Assembly: GCF_019649055.1 (NCBI RefSeq)
Contig: NW_026570287.1
Location: forward strand, 62,001-126,000
Reading direction: 5' to 3'
From: Paramacrobiotus metropolitanus
Taxonomy: Eukaryota; Tardigrada; Eutardigrada; Parachela; Macrobiotidae
DNA length: 64,000 nucleotides
Numbering within the stretch: the stretch's first letter is position 1; each line of letters starts with the position of its first letter. The position numbers and the translations under genes are program-made. The notes under the pieces are model-generated. The model saw only the letters and a list, made by a program, of their open reading frames with translations. It was not told the origin of the DNA and searched no databases. Positions 47,001 through 60,013 of this stretch are shown here, piece after piece.

Positions 47001-50000
47001 GTGTGGGTAGTGCCCTCGGTAACGTTGGCGCTGACGGAAATGGCGTTATAGTCGCTGAAATCTTCGGTACGGTTGACGACGTCAGCCACGTAGACGGTGA
47101 TTTTGGCAAAACCATTGAAATCCTGGGATAATGAAAAAATGGTAAATACAGCCCTCATGAATTTCTTTTTTATGACAGCGATTTGGAAATAATTGACAAT
47201 GTTAACTAAGAAGGCCAACTTTCCATTTACATTAGACCTGTTTTACAGGTGATCTACAAATTAAATATTTAGTGCGCAAAGCTGATGACAGTTAAGTAAA
47301 AATGGATCGATGTGCTGCTTGTTCTGCCACCAGACAGTGTCTGCATGAAAGTCAATGTGAACATAAAAGTTGCCATTTTAATTTATCACCTGTATTTAAA
47401 AATGTTTATATGTTGTATGTTATTAAGGCTTCGTGGATTTAATTCTATAGCTGACTTTTTTAATAAACAGATTTTTACTAAACATTCTATGTACTGTTCC
47501 ATGTCTTTTACCGAAAGTTCGTATGTCTTGGAGAGACGGAGATCTCGTCGAGTTTCCCATTGATATCTGGATGGTCCATCGACTTGAATGAATGCTTTGC
47601 CTTTAACCGGCTGCCCAAAAGTGTAGCTGTTCAACGAGACATTTCTTATTGGAGTAAATTTTTCACAGTTTATGCACCTCTTCCGCATTTCGCGCTTTAA
47701 CGGCCTCACCTGGAATTCAGTGTAACCTCAAAGCTATCTTGCATTTTGATTATGTATTCCGGAGCCTTCAACTGAACATCAAATCTTGGCAGCACTGTAA
47801 CCGAACAAACATATGGTAGGAATTCACCAAAAGACGATAGAAGTATTCAGTGTGTGTACAGAGTACAGTAGTTACGTACCATACTCTTCGACGGTAAAAG
47901 TCTTAGTGGTCACTCTGTCAGGCATCGCGGTGACCTCGATAGTCCACGAGCCAAGAGGGGCTTCCGATGCCAGCTGCAGCTGACCTTCGAAATAGCCGGT
48001 CGACACGGCCGCAGAGGGATCGCTCTTTGTGGCTGTCAAAAAGAAACAACACGTCAAAAGCTAATCCAAGTACACATAATGCGGCTTACAAATACAGCAA
48101 GGATACCCTGCGTGTGTATTGTCACAGACGTCATCGCTTACCATTTGCACTGTTCACTTGAAGGTTCTGTTGAATCAAATTACGCTGAGGATCCTGATAA
48201 GACAAACAACCCGATTATCCTTAAATAAATGCCATCAATGCCTATGCGTGTGCACGAGTGCCGATAATAGCGAAGAGAAGGATTGTTGTGCAACCCTTCA
48301 ATGGCGATTAATCATAATGCTATCATTTTTACAAAAACCAATTCAATATTTTCTGCACAGCGGTACGATTTACCCGGACAAATTAAATTTGATATGGACG
48401 TGAAGTATCTCTCGATTGCACTTGGAACGAAATTAGCGAGCTTTTGCAATAAATTAAATAAAATGGATAAAATATTTAAATAAAATCCATTAAATAAAAT
48501 GGAAATTTTATATCAGCTGACGCTTATCCAATTTTTTTATTTTGTTTACAAAAAGCTTAGGCAACCCAGTAGCTTTACTGCAAAAATTAACATGCCGCTT
48601 CGATGCGGCACAAAAACTGACAGAATTTGGTTGAACCTTTAACGAAATTAAATCAAAAAGGTTTCGTCTGCATATATGTAACATCTCTACTCTAAACTTC
48701 GAAATCAGTAATTAAATTTTGAAAATATTGTATTTTGTTGTAGGCTAACAGTGACAAGAATTCATGAAAAACATTTATTTCATTTTTACTCATTTGCAAA
48801 ATGCCGTAAAATGCTTTTTACAACTTACATAAAGTTTTACATCCAGGGGGATCTGAACCGGTTTGAGAGCCAAATCGACAGCCAAAATTCGGTATTTGAC
48901 GGTGTCGCCTAACTTGTACAGTGGCTTATCGGTTTGGATAAAAATCAGATTGCTGGTGCGTCTGACGGTTAAGGACGCTTCATCAGTGAAATTATGACCT
49001 TGTTGATCTTGGCCTTTTGCCTCTAGGACAAAACTTCCGGTATCCAAGTTTTTCACCTATTGAACAACCGTTATGTAATGCGCCGATAGGTATAAATGCC
49101 GCACCTGGATGCTAATGGATCAACAATACATTATGCTAATGGATCATTAATTCTATGTGATTAAATGGAGCAATAACAACATAACGTGCCAAGTTACAGT
49201 ACTTACATCAAGTGTAAATCGTACGGTGCTTCCAGCTTCGACCTTTCCAGATGTTGTCACAACGGCGGTGTCATTCTGATCCTTGATTCCCCAGAATTTT
49301 TGTTTAACGGTTAAGGTAATGTCTACAGGAGACGAGCTGTTGGTGATGGTGACGGAGATGGGATATTGGGAGAACGGCTTGATGACTACCGGTGCCGTGA
49401 TGTAGTATATTATCCTAAAAAGATCCAAAACAGGCACACATTAGGTTTATGCACGCATACATATGTTCGCGTTAATTACGCATTATTACGGATACGAGTA
49501 AAAAAAAACAGTAAAACCAATAACCTGCAGTAAATACGACCGATATTGTTCTTCCTGAATGGTAATTGCATCCTATCGATACAATTCGGTAAAACTGCAT
49601 GTATATATTCAATTTTATTTGTCGTGAACGAGAAGAACTTCTGCAAAAGAATGCTTTGCGCAGTTTGCGGTTTTATTCGGTTTTCTTTCAACCAAAAATT
49701 TTTGGCTGCTCAGGATAACGAATGCCAATTTTAGGTTTACATGGCTTATAAGTTAAAAATTTGCTGTTTAAAATTGCAGTTACGTGCAATACCTTTGCGC
49801 CGACACATTACACGTGCAACTAAGTTTTACGTTAAATAACTGATCAATTGTTAATGTTTTGACCGGCAAGTACCGGCATATACTCGTAAAAAACTGCAAA
49901 GTTAGCGTTTTTTGCGAATGTACTGCGAAGGATTTTCCACTGTAAGCCATCACATGTATGAATACAGCAAATTACCAAAATAAATAATGATCCCGTTTTA

Positions 50001-50316
50001 AAATAACTATGGCACGCCGCACATCATTCTTACGTTGGTAAATAAACTGAACTGCATTTTTTGTAACCATAATTACTAACTGTAACAACCTTACTAACTG
50101 CAGATCCGTACCCATAAGGCCATAAGCTTTATCAGTTCAATCAACTTCATTGTGTACAGCCAACATACCTCTCTATGAAATATTGAGAAAAACTTACGAT
50201 CTGTCGACGGCTTCTGGATCTTGTACAAGGTCGATTTGTGTTGCATTTTCTTGACCCTTGGCATATGCAATGCAAGTAACGAAAAGGAGAAGCAGTCCAC
50301 ATTTTGTGGAACCCAT
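41040..50316 (-). CDS. Alpha-2-macroglobulin / thioester-containing protein
   Basis: Secreted protease trap or opsonin. Twenty-one exons on the minus strand: 50316-50198, 49414-49207, 49056-48829, 48193-48142, 48032-47880, 47794-47710, 47644-47512, 47122-46535, 46162-45974, 45908-45747, 45680-45570, 45469-45304, 44168-43982, 43921-43804, 43614-43149, 43001-42825, 42753-42062, 41897-41748, 41678-41509, 41424-41259, 41186-41040. They total exactly 1489 codons, near human A2M (1474). Signal peptide: MGSTKCGLLLLFVTCIAYA. Macroglobulin-domain markers are IQTDKPLYKLGDTVKYRI, YTFGQPVKGKAF and FVGLLAMDQSLLLLK. A Gly/Ser/Arg- and Met/Ala-rich bait region spans exons 12-13. The thioester is intact (PYGCGEQNM; GCGEQ codons 42945-42931). 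The end is the receptor-binding domain (SNMAVMETSLPSGYQVDEEE). No C345C domain is present, so it is not a C3 type. Confidence 0.95.
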
Positions 50317-51849
50317 TTTGCAGGGCTTGGAAATCCGGATCCCAGAACAAAATCAAACCAGTGTCTTGTGGTTGAGCATGCGCCACGAAATTCCCCAATC
50401 GACGGCAGTAAATCTGGTAACCAGTGAAGTAAACAGTTGCTGAGAGCGGCGGCTATGTCTGTCCACTCCTTGAGTTTCCCAGCTGGCTATCTGTCACCAC
50501 GATGACAGCTGCAGCAAAGTGTTATCACAACACCCAGAAGTGGAAATACGCCTTATCAGCACATCCGTTTCCACCTCGACAAAACAAAGAACAAAATGCT
50601 CGACTCGTGCTAAAATTTTTAAGTTTATATATATTTGTGTGCTAGCAGCTGTATGTGTTAACTGTTTATCATGCAACAAACGCTTCCGGCCACCGGTAAA
50701 AAACGTCTAACCATACGCCGCGCCCACCGATTTCCAGCAAGCAAATCGGTTCGGTCCGGCCACAGGCGGTAAACAAATGAATAAATTGAAATTGTATGAA
50801 TCGGACCGGTTTCAAAGAACAAATAACTGACGGCGGCTAGAAATCCAAGAAGCAGTTCGAATACGTGTTTGCTTGACCGCTTGATTATCTTTGGAATTCT
50901 AGACTACAGAGTATTAATTTTGTAGGAAGCGTACCAGAAAGCGAACGCCTGTAAAATTCTCGCCACGTCAATATATCGCCTAGTAAGATTTATTATCAGA
51001 TTTAATTATGATATCGATGCCAGCAATCGGTTGCTGGTAGCTAATGGCAAGTTCAAGATGTGTACCAACAGATAAAGAATGTGTTTATGAGTCAGGGTAC
51101 AAAAATGATGCCAAACAGGATCTCTGGAGAAAAAGATGATGACTCTACTTATGGTGCCTAGCTATAGCAAATACTCGTACACATTGTAGCAAGTAATCTA
51201 GCACTAATATTAATGTAATACATATCTTCAATCAGCCATTTTCGGTGGATGCAGTATGATGAACATGCCGCATGAAATTTAATGTACCGTACCGTCATTT
51301 AATGGCGAGAAAAACAAAGAATATTCAGTTTAATAAAGCCTATGCCAATGTCTTTAAAGCCAGACGATACTTGCGACAAAACCAGAGGCGCTTCGAACTG
51401 CAGCGCGTTGGACAGGTCACTGCGGCAGCCTGTTTTCTGACCTTTTTAACCATCGGAAATTCTCGTAACATCACTTGTCCTTATTCCTAGAAGTAGTCAC
51501 CTTTGCATCACTTCTACCGATTTCCACTTAATTACCGCTTCCATAATAACCTCAGATTTTAATTAGACTGGTATCTCTGCACGATTATTTATATTTTATG
51601 AGTATGCAAAGTACTACCGCAAATCCGACCATCCGAGAAAATAATACGTAAATTAATTACTTTTATTGTTGTTGCCAAGTACTGTACAGTGCTTTTTATA
51701 CATCAACGTACAGCTTGCAACCGCTCGCGAACGGCAGGCGCATGATGGCTTTATCTGATCTGATTTTGAATGACGGCGCCGTCAAAACAAACGAAAACGT
51801 TTGCAATCTGCAAACAGCAAACAGCAAACTCTTGTTTTTTTACGATGCA
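50317..51849. other. Divergent promoter region A2M / NAXE
   Basis: Head-to-head spacing of about 1.5 kb. No convincing gene was found. A 72-codon frame at 51272-51490 with a short hydrophobic run (TAAACFLTFLTIG) has no known similarity or splice partners. Confidence 0.35.
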
Positions 51850-53175
51850 ATGCAGGTTATGCAGCTACAGAATTTGTTGCGAAATTCCATCAAAATTGGG
51901 TTTATAATTTCGTCTAGCTTTCTTCCTCGTTTTGCCTTGAATAGTTCGTTAAAGTACAATAGCGTTTGCCTCAACCCAAGTCAGCTAGGTATCCTTTTGG
52001 TACGTCGCGCCAACAGCGACTGGTGTTCCTCCAAAGCCACAGCCATGAGCAGTCCCAAATATTTGAGGTACAGTGCCTATACGAGTTCACTAACTACTGT
52101 ACGATTTACTTAATTCAACCGCAGTTTATGATCAGTGGTTGTCAGAGCATTTCTTTTCCAAAATTATCCATATTAGTCAGGAGGAGGCTGCAAATGTGGA
52201 TAAGGAGCTGTTCGACGCATACCAATTCTCTGTCGATCAGCTGATGGAACTCGCTGGACTGAGTGCTGCTACTGCCATTGCAAAATCCTATCCTCTTACG
52301 GAATTTGTTAACAAAGACCGTGTTCGAGCATTAGTGATTGCCGGGCCTGGAAATAATGGCGGGGATGGATTAGTTTGCGCGCGACATTTGAAATTGTTCG
52401 TAAGTGTTCGTAAAAAGTATTGTTCGTAAAAAGTATGAATCTGTATGATAGAAAAAGGCAGAATTTTGGTCGCAAATGGATTCGGAGCTATTATTAAGAG
52501 TATTTTCCATTTTTTACAGCACTTTTTTCAGTTTGCTTTTTTAGGGTTATTATCCCGAAATTTTGTACCCCAAACCAACAGATAAGGATTTGTACAAGCG
52601 CCTCGTAACTCAATGCAAACACATGGATATACCATTTCTGAAGGAAATGCCATCAAGTGATAGTCTGCAAAGCTCATACGAAGTGATTGTCGATGCCATA
52701 TTTGGGTTCAGTTTCAAACCTCCTGTTCGGCCAGAGTTTCAGGATATTTTGGAGATCATGAAATTAACTTCCGTGCCAATCTGTAGTATTGATATACCAT
52801 CTGGTGAGTGTACAATTTAAATTCAAATGGTGTAAATTTTTCAGTTTGCAAATGTGGGATTAGGTGTTTGTATTAATAGTGATATTTAGGGTAAAAATAA
52901 ATTCTAAACCAGTTAATATGCGAAGGCGCAGATTATCGGGAAGACTGATGTAATGTTTTTTGCATGGTTTGTTAGGGTGGGATGTTGAAAACGGTAATCC
53001 TGATGGTATTCAGCCTGCCTGCCTTATTTCTTTGACGAGCCCTAAAAAGTGTGCGCAACATTTCAAGGGGAAGTTTCACTGGCTTGGTGGCCGGTTTGTT
53101 CCAAAGTCATTGGAAAAAAATTATCAGTTAAATCTGCCAGAATATCCCGGAACAGACTGTGTTGTCAAACTTTAA
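51850..53175 (+). CDS. NAXE: NAD(P)H-hydrate epimerase (AIBP), mitochondrial form
   Basis: Interconverts the R and S forms of hydrated NAD(P)H so the dehydratase can repair them. Exons: 51850-52067, 52177-52399, 52545-52803, 52976-53175, giving 299 residues (human 288). The splice join [16 protein letters not shown] reproduces the family sequence exactly in phase. Next come [36 protein letters not shown] (nucleotide-binding loop), [27 protein letters not shown] and [20 protein letters not shown]. The N-terminus is basic and hydrophobic without acids ([20 protein letters not shown]), suggesting mitochondrial import. In-frame start alternatives are 51742, 51859 and the downstream ATG before SSPKYL, which would give a cytosolic form. 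AATAAA is at 53383-53388. Confidence 0.94.
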
Positions 53176-56150
53176 CATTGTGGATGATTCTTGCGTTTTC
53201 GAAAGGTTTAATGGTAAAAGCATGGCAAATCATACACTACGCCTTGGTAAAGCAGTATCTTTGCGGCTTTTGTTGCGCATCTAACAAGTACGATAAGTTA
53301 TTGTAATAGCGCTGGACTTCGATGTTTTTTTTCGGGTTCCAGTTTTTTGTTTGCCGACTTTTTTCGACTACCTGAATGCTTCAATAAATATTTGAATTTA
53401 GGACGACGAAAGTTGTTATTCTGCAGTAGCAAATAAAATTAACGTTATGTGGAAATGCAGTTACTGTATTTAGTATTACGAAGAAGGCGCTAGTTTCTGA
53501 AATTCTGATTTATTTTCGGTGCCACCGCCTTCACTCTCGTAAACCATTTTTTAGGAGAACAGGTCAGAAAACGCGATGCTGATCTTTTGCTTGTACTTGC
53601 TTATACATTTGTGAACATTAATATCAATCTCTACAATCCTTAAGCAGCATTGTTTGCAGTATTACGTTTTTAAAGCCGATTATCATATTAATTTTCTAAT
53701 CGATAGTCCACATTATGGGAAGGGAAGCCGATCATGGGCGTGAAACTAGAAGACGAAAATTGTGTAAACGAAAGGAAATTATTATTTACTACGAAATACT
53801 CACGAGTCAGTACTGTTATTTACGATTACTGACTACCTACGCATTGTATACGTAGCAATAATAGCATAAACTACGGTCATGGTCTTTCGGTCTTGCCTCT
53901 TCGACGGGCACTCGAGAAGACTATGCAGTGACCAGTGACCACTCACAACGCTGACCAAATCCTTCAGGCTGCGCATATAGTGCACACATCGATGATCGCT
54001 CGATCCAGTCAATGGCAAGCATGCTTCTATCAGGTCTATGGATACTACTGTAGGTATTTATCGTTAGTATTTACGAATACCTGGCAGAGGCAGTTATTAA
54101 TTCACCAGACCAATATGATTGCTTACAGCAAACAACCGAAGTTAACCCACTTTTGCATAACTAGTATCCGTATGTTGATCTTTCTCAACGTAATGTTGCA
54201 GATGTATTATTGTTGGATCTTGAAACGGCCAGCAAATCGAAGTGAAACGGTGGTCATTGCAAGTTGTCAGCTGTCTTGCATCTTGTACGAAATGTTGCAG
54301 TAGGTAGGTGATGCTTGTGAGCACTATTGCCTGCAGCTTTGCAAGTGCAACACTGGGTCGTGGCATCAGGGACGCCATAAAATCAGGAGGCCATTGTTGT
54401 ATTATATTTGCTCTGTTTTGCCCATGCTTTGTATGCTGCTGGATGCGGCGTTTGTTCGGTTTATTATAACGCCAAACCTTGGATAATCTGCGGCAGCAGA
54501 GTTGCTAATTGCATCTGACCGATCGCTACTGCATTTCTACCGTCGTACTTGTGGATCAGCGCAAACTTCACGAAGTATCTGGCTTCTCGGATGATTTTTA
54601 GCAATTCATTCAGTCAATTTCCAATAAAAACTCTGGACCAGTCGATCAAGTAAGTGCCAACATCAAACCGTATATGGCACCAATGAAAGGATGGTGCGTT
54701 TTAGTCATGGACTGCAAACGTCTGGTAGCCACAAAGTAAGCATATGTACGATAAAGGAAGTGTGTATGTAATATGTATGTAATACAATATAATATCTTAG
54801 TCTGTATTCCCAAAACTCGTATTTCTTGCCTGTTCTTAACTATTAATTTATCGTTGGCAGCGTTTTGTTCGGTTTTTATAGACAGACTTCGTGTGAGTAA
54901 TATCTACCGTATATATTTAGAAAACGGTAATGGTGAATGATGAACATTGTATATCACTGTTCCGGTGAGGCTAATGGTAATAGCTAACGCGCTTATCAAA
55001 GCAGAGCGGCGATCGGTTTTGCATTAATTTTTATGATAGTCAACGAATATGATGGAATCATGGAAGTTTGAGAAAAGTTTAAAATTTACAATTAACCAAT
55101 TACGACTGACACTGAGCTTTTATTGTGGTTTGTGGAAAGTCTGGTTAACAGTTCAAGTTGAATTTATCTTTGAAGTGGTTTCGGTCTGTATAGTAACTAA
55201 TTCCCACAATTACTACGTCGTCCAGTGCTCGCTGCTTACTTATGAAAATTAATCTCGAAAAACAGCGATCATGGGTCCGTTCGGCTGATGATCGGACCAG
55301 TTAACCACCGTCGTCATTGTTTTTTGTAATTGGTGCACTGTTAAAGAATGTTGTACTCTTTAATTAAGGCATCATGTTTGGCGAGAGATTACACCGTGCA
55401 GAACAGCCTTGACAGTGATTTTCAACAGGTATTGAACCGGTTAGGTATCTGTAGCTACTGTGTGCCTGGTGGTCCGTGTCAACCAGAATCTGGCGCGTGT
55501 CGCTTATAACCAGAAATCAAACGGTCTAAAAAATGAGCTCAATGCGTAAATGCAGTACATATTTGTATCTTTTTCGTTTGAGCAGTTGCGTATTGTTTTT
55601 TTTCTCAGGGAAAGCGTGAATCGCATATCTGGCGGTGTTGCAAAATGAAACTATCTGAGGATAGCGAAAGGCAGTTCCATACAACAAAATGGGATCGGAA
55701 TCATATCGTTTGCCTTCTTTTTGCGGGAGTTAGGAAGTTGGTTTGACCTAATCGGTAGGTGTTCCGTGTTACTTTTCTGCCGTTGACTTATGTGTGCAAA
55801 AATTTTGTAAATTTGGTAATTCGACAATATAATTATGGAAAACAGCAATCGAAAAAGAACTGCGTAGAAAAAAAACCGCATTTATTTTTCAGACCTGTCT
55901 GATGCTTCAAAGAGTGGTACAGTACAGTAATTTTTGCTTCGGGAAAAATGTAGATGTTTGAAGTGTAGCCTTCTTGTTTCTGGTAATATGGTAATATCTG
56001 AGTTCTTTAAACCTTTATAATTACTTACTTTGGTATTAAACATGTGCTACCGGTAGTAATACAATCTGCTTGACATATTTTATTACGCAGATAGCGAAGT
56101 GCTTCCGTTTTGCAGGTTTATTGTCGATTGTGAAAGCGATCTACCGCACG
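53176..56150. other. 3-kb intergenic region NAXE / NKAIN
   Basis: AATAAA at 53383-53388 ends the upstream gene. Many short frames occur but none has a domain, codon pattern or splice partners that I could support. It may contain 5' noncoding exons of the NKAIN gene. Confidence 0.35.
53383..53388 (+). terminator. Polyadenylation signal of NAXE
   Basis: AATAAA about 210 bp past the stop codon. Confidence 0.55.
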
Positions 56151-59006
56151 ATGCCGTGTCTAAAAGGCCCACCATCTTTCCCACGCGTTCGTGCGAGCTT
56201 TCTCATCTGTAGCGTGATTCAATTGGTAAGTAGTGAATTTCTGTTTGTTTCCTGTTTTTCTTTGTCTCTTGATTGTTCAGACGCGGTAAATTTCAAAGCT
56301 TTTTGGTTACAGATTGCAGTATTCGAACGGCAGATATTTGATTTTATGGGTTATATGTGGCTGGCCATTGCATGTAATTTTTTGCATGTAACGTGCGTTA
56401 TATTGGGCATATTCGGGTCGTTACAACATCGTACCTGCTATGTTTTGCTGGTAAGTTCGGACTGTTTGTATGACCATGGATGTCATAACACCAACTGTAT
56501 TTTTATACAAAGCTGACATGTTTGCACTACTTACTCAGTTGAGCACACATTATCTGTTTTTTAACAAAAGAACTCTTACAGAGCTGTATATGGAACCTTT
56601 TGTGGATCGGCTGGAACATCTTTGTTGTTTGTTTGAATTTGGATGCCGGTGTATTGCGCAAGGTGTGAATATGTACTTTTATTCTTCAAATGGTGTTTTA
56701 ATTGGAAGCTAGGATTGGAAAAATCGTGCTGTTTAATCTGCGGGAAGTTATGCTTCTGCTTTCCTGCTACAGGAAATGTCTGTGCTGAATTTGGGAACGA
56801 TGACCACCAACTGGTGGCACGTCAACGGGCCCGGATGTGCTGCACAATATAATTACTCGGATATCGATTCCATTACTTTCCGAGCGAAAATAATTCGCGT
56901 GGACAGTTGTCTGCTGGAATACCAGTTTGTGGAGGTCATCCAATCTGTTTTCCAGTTAGCACTCAGTGTAAGAATAAGAGCTTTTTAATAAATACACCTG
57001 TTAGACCTGTTAAGTACACCTGTTAATAAGTATACCTGCCAGACAATAGTAAACACAGATGCCATTAATTGGACAAAATTATGAACTGTACAGTTAACTT
57101 TTCATGTTTACCGAGTACAATGCGGTTTTTTGTTCAAATTTTTGGTGCGAAGTAGAAGTATTTAGTGTGCCCACCCTTGCAGTTTTGTTATTTTGATGGC
57201 TATTGCCTGTAAAAGACGATACAGTAAACTGTAACTACCGCTTGTTTTTAAAGCGTTGTTTTTGATTACTTATGTATCATACTTGCTTTGCGTAATTATT
57301 ATCTTTAGAAATCACAATATTTGTAGTTTAGAACTAATGCGTTGCAGTGTCGCCAGTATTCTTGACACCAAAAAGTGCAGTCGTGATCTTTGTTGGAAGT
57401 TGGAACGTTTTCATCGTGTCTGTTATGACAAGTTCTAATGATTATGATATTTTTTACTTAAAATGGTTAACACTGCAAGCTGCTTTATGCGTTTATCTAA
57501 TCTTGGTAATCGAAAAGTCTATACAAGTGTTTCATATTTCAAGATTTACTTCCGCTTGTAGCTCACGAGCTTGCTTACAAATTAGTTAGATAAATCATCG
57601 TAAGAAGGAAAGAAAGGAAAGCTAGCTAGACTCACCTAGCTAGCAGCTGGAGTTTCCATTGTTCAAAGTGTATGGTGTACCGATTGCGCAAAGGTTCTAT
57701 AAACAAATGCTAATGACAAATGCTTTTCAGTTTTCAAACAAACGTTACTGACAAGTGTTTTTCGCTACCAGACAAATGTTTTTAAAAGAATTTAACAGAC
57801 ACATGTTTCTGACAAACGTTTTTTAAAAAATTTAACAGACAAATGTTACTGACAAATGTCAGAAACAGTCAGACAAAATGTTCCTGAAAAATGTCAGAAA
57901 CTTTCAGACAAATGTTTCTGACAGATGTCAGAAGCCTACCACCGCAAATCTGAGTGCGGAGTCACTGCGGACTGTGTGGTTGCGCACTGCGCAATGGCAA
58001 AATATGTCAGAGTCCGTAGTCGCGCTTCCGGTGCACGAGACGGCAGTTACAATCACATCAAGACATTTGTCAGTAGCATTTGTCTGATAGTGAAAAACAT
58101 TTGTCTGTAACATTTGTCTGAAAGTTTCTGACATTTGTCAAGAAACATTTGTCTCTCAAATATTTTTTAAAAACATTTGTCTGAGGGTAAAACCATTTGT
58201 CAGAAACATTTGTCTGTTTAACCTTTTTAAAAACCATTTGTCTGGTAGCGAAAAACATTTGTCAGTAACATTTGATTGAAAATCTAAAAAAGATTTGTCA
58301 TTAGCATTTGCTTGTAAAACCTTTGCGCAATCGGTACACCATAAAAGTGTGCAGTCTCATTCACACAAATTTTGGATTTGTGTTTGTAGATTGCATCTGT
58401 GATATTATCCGGAATCCTGCTTCGTCTTTACCGTGGAAAAGGTGATTGGAAACTTTGCAGAATTCGAAAGTAGATTGGTTAAAATATTTGAATGCCATAC
58501 TAAATGTCTGGAGCTGGTTTTCAGATGTCAGTGCTCTGGAAGATGAACTGAAACCGCACCCAGTGCCAGGATATGCTCTGTCGCTGCAGCACTCTGTCGT
58601 GGAAAACGGCGATAATTTTTACGCCGCCAAAGTGCCACCTACAGTTTCATATGACACTGTAACACGGATCAACCCTAATCAACGGTCACTGCGAAACGGG
58701 ACGCACAAATCCAGCATCAACAGCGCACGGCAAGGCAGCAGAATAAGCTCTAAACCTGGATCGCGCGACGGAAGTGTTCCACGATCACTTATCGCCACGG
58801 ATAAAGTGCGCACGTCCACTCGTCTGCCTTCGGACAGAGTATCGGAAAATAAATTTGTGGATATTATTCAGGACATGAATAGCATGGCTACTGCCCCGTT
58901 TGGACCACGGCGACCGGTGCATCCCACCATCAGACCTCACCCGTTGTATATTCCCGGAAGTGTTTCGCCCTATCAAAGTCGTGCCGGTACCGAGGTATCG
59001 TTCTGA
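56151..59006 (+). CDS. NKAIN: NKAIN-family membrane protein (Na+/K+-ATPase-interacting)
   Basis: Four-helix membrane protein that binds the Na,K-ATPase beta subunit in animals. Exons: 56151-56225, 56313-56450, 56582-56662, 56773-56967, 58390-58441, 58525-59006, giving 340 residues in continuous phase. Hallmarks are IAVFERQIFDFMGYMWLAIA, VILGIFGSLQHR, IWNLLWIGWNIFVVCLNLDA, NWWHVNGPGC and LEYQFVEVIQSVFQLALS, followed by IASVILSGILLRLYRG. Conserved-family similarity ends after the fourth helix. The last exon adds about 160 residues rich in Ser, Arg and Pro, longer than the usual tail of about 30 residues after it. The 1.4-kb fourth intron contains a 673-bp foldback element. AATAAA is at 59364-59369. 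The start replaces the family's usual MG-C-C-G/R motif with MPCLKGPPSF, so an upstream coding exon is possible. Confidence 0.9.
57671..58343. mobile_element. Foldback-type inverted-repeat element, 673 bp, in NKAIN intron
   Basis: The two ends are inverted copies: the first 26 bp (tatggtgtaccgattg then cgcaaaggtt) match exactly, and similarity continues for roughly 250 bp per arm. A 6-bp direct repeat AAAGTG flanks both sides (57665-57670 and 58344-58349). The arms are built from many degenerate copies of gacaaatgtt / ctgacaaatgtcagaaac. The centre, about 57925-58070, is unrelated and more GC-rich. No coding frame of note. Looks like a nonautonomous foldback or long-TIR MITE; superfamily unknown. 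Confidence 0.85.
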
Positions 59007-60013
59007 AGGAGCGGAACCACTTACGATGGAAGCTTTAAACCAAAGATTACTTTTAAATACTGTACCTGACTTTTCTGCGGTTGTAATTTTTTTGCTCGAT
59101 GAAGTACTCGTATGTCCTGTATAAAGCGGAATGAATACCTGTTCTTGTTTCACCAGTGATAGATGACCTGCGGTTGTAAGCGGTTCAGTTTGTTTTGCTC
59201 AATAATTTTCCTACATTTTTGTGCTTGTTTTGTCTAGTATTCACGAACAAATCAATTGACGCCTAACCATAAGCAATTGTGAGTTAAATGTCCCGTCACC
59301 AGGAACTGACATTACGTATCCTCTAATTTCAAAAATTGCTGTAATTGTGCTTATAGACCACAAAATAAAAAACCAAAATTTTAAAAAATAATAAATCGCT
59401 ACTTTTCAACTGTAAAGGTTTAACATACGATCATTTACAATATTGGCAGCTGGTTTAACGAAAAAAGTTTTGGTTTAACTTTTTTCATGAAAAGTAATCG
59501 CGGAGTTTTTAAACAGCGCGCACCGGTACTTCAACCGTACGTGCTTATTGTACTTTCGGATCCTATCGGTAGCCAATGGCCGTAAAGCACTGGTATACAC
59601 AGTATACTCGCTAGAAAATTTAAAACAGGTAAGTAAATTTACATACAGTACTTTAACTAGTACAGTATGTACGCTAATTTTAAATTAAAACCGGACTGTA
59701 GTTGCGGTTGAATTTTTCAACTCGAGAAGTCGTACTAGTACGTCCATCGCCGATTTCACTGTGCACCAGATCCACGCCGCACGCTGAGATAAGAATCGGA
59801 ACCCAGAGATGCTATGCTAGTCATCTTAGCCTTGCTTTCCACGAGAGACATAGTGCGCGCATTGGACGTTCTGACAGGTATCATTCGGATAGATTTCGTT
59901 TGGCTGGAGTTTTCCCCAATTTTCTTTTCCATATCAGTCACACATTCCAGTCGAAAGGGTAGTTTCCACCTGGAAAGGTCATTTGCTTTTTGTCCCTTGG
60001 TCCACTTATTAAC
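59007..60013. other. Intergenic region NKAIN / Gly-rich gene
   Basis: AATAAA at 59364-59369. No coding exon recognised. Confidence 0.35.

Noticed and set aside
46638-47131. Plus-strand ORFs across the largest A2M exon
   Set aside because: Shadow frames; the minus strand has family-consistent macroglobulin sequence.
51272-51490. 72-codon ORF with a short hydrophobic run upstream of NAXE
   Set aside because: No similarity and no promoter or polyadenylation support; cannot be told from chance.
57347-57589. Frame with IFVGSWNVFIVSV resembling NKAIN helix 3 (WNIFVV)
   Set aside because: Considered as a duplicated alternative exon, but it lies after exon 4, out of domain order, and nucleotide similarity to exon 3 is weak.
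57700-58300. Regularly recurring gacaaatgtt units considered as a CRISPR array or satellite
   Set aside because: Units are degenerate, unevenly spaced and inverted about a centre; eukaryotic foldback element explains them better.
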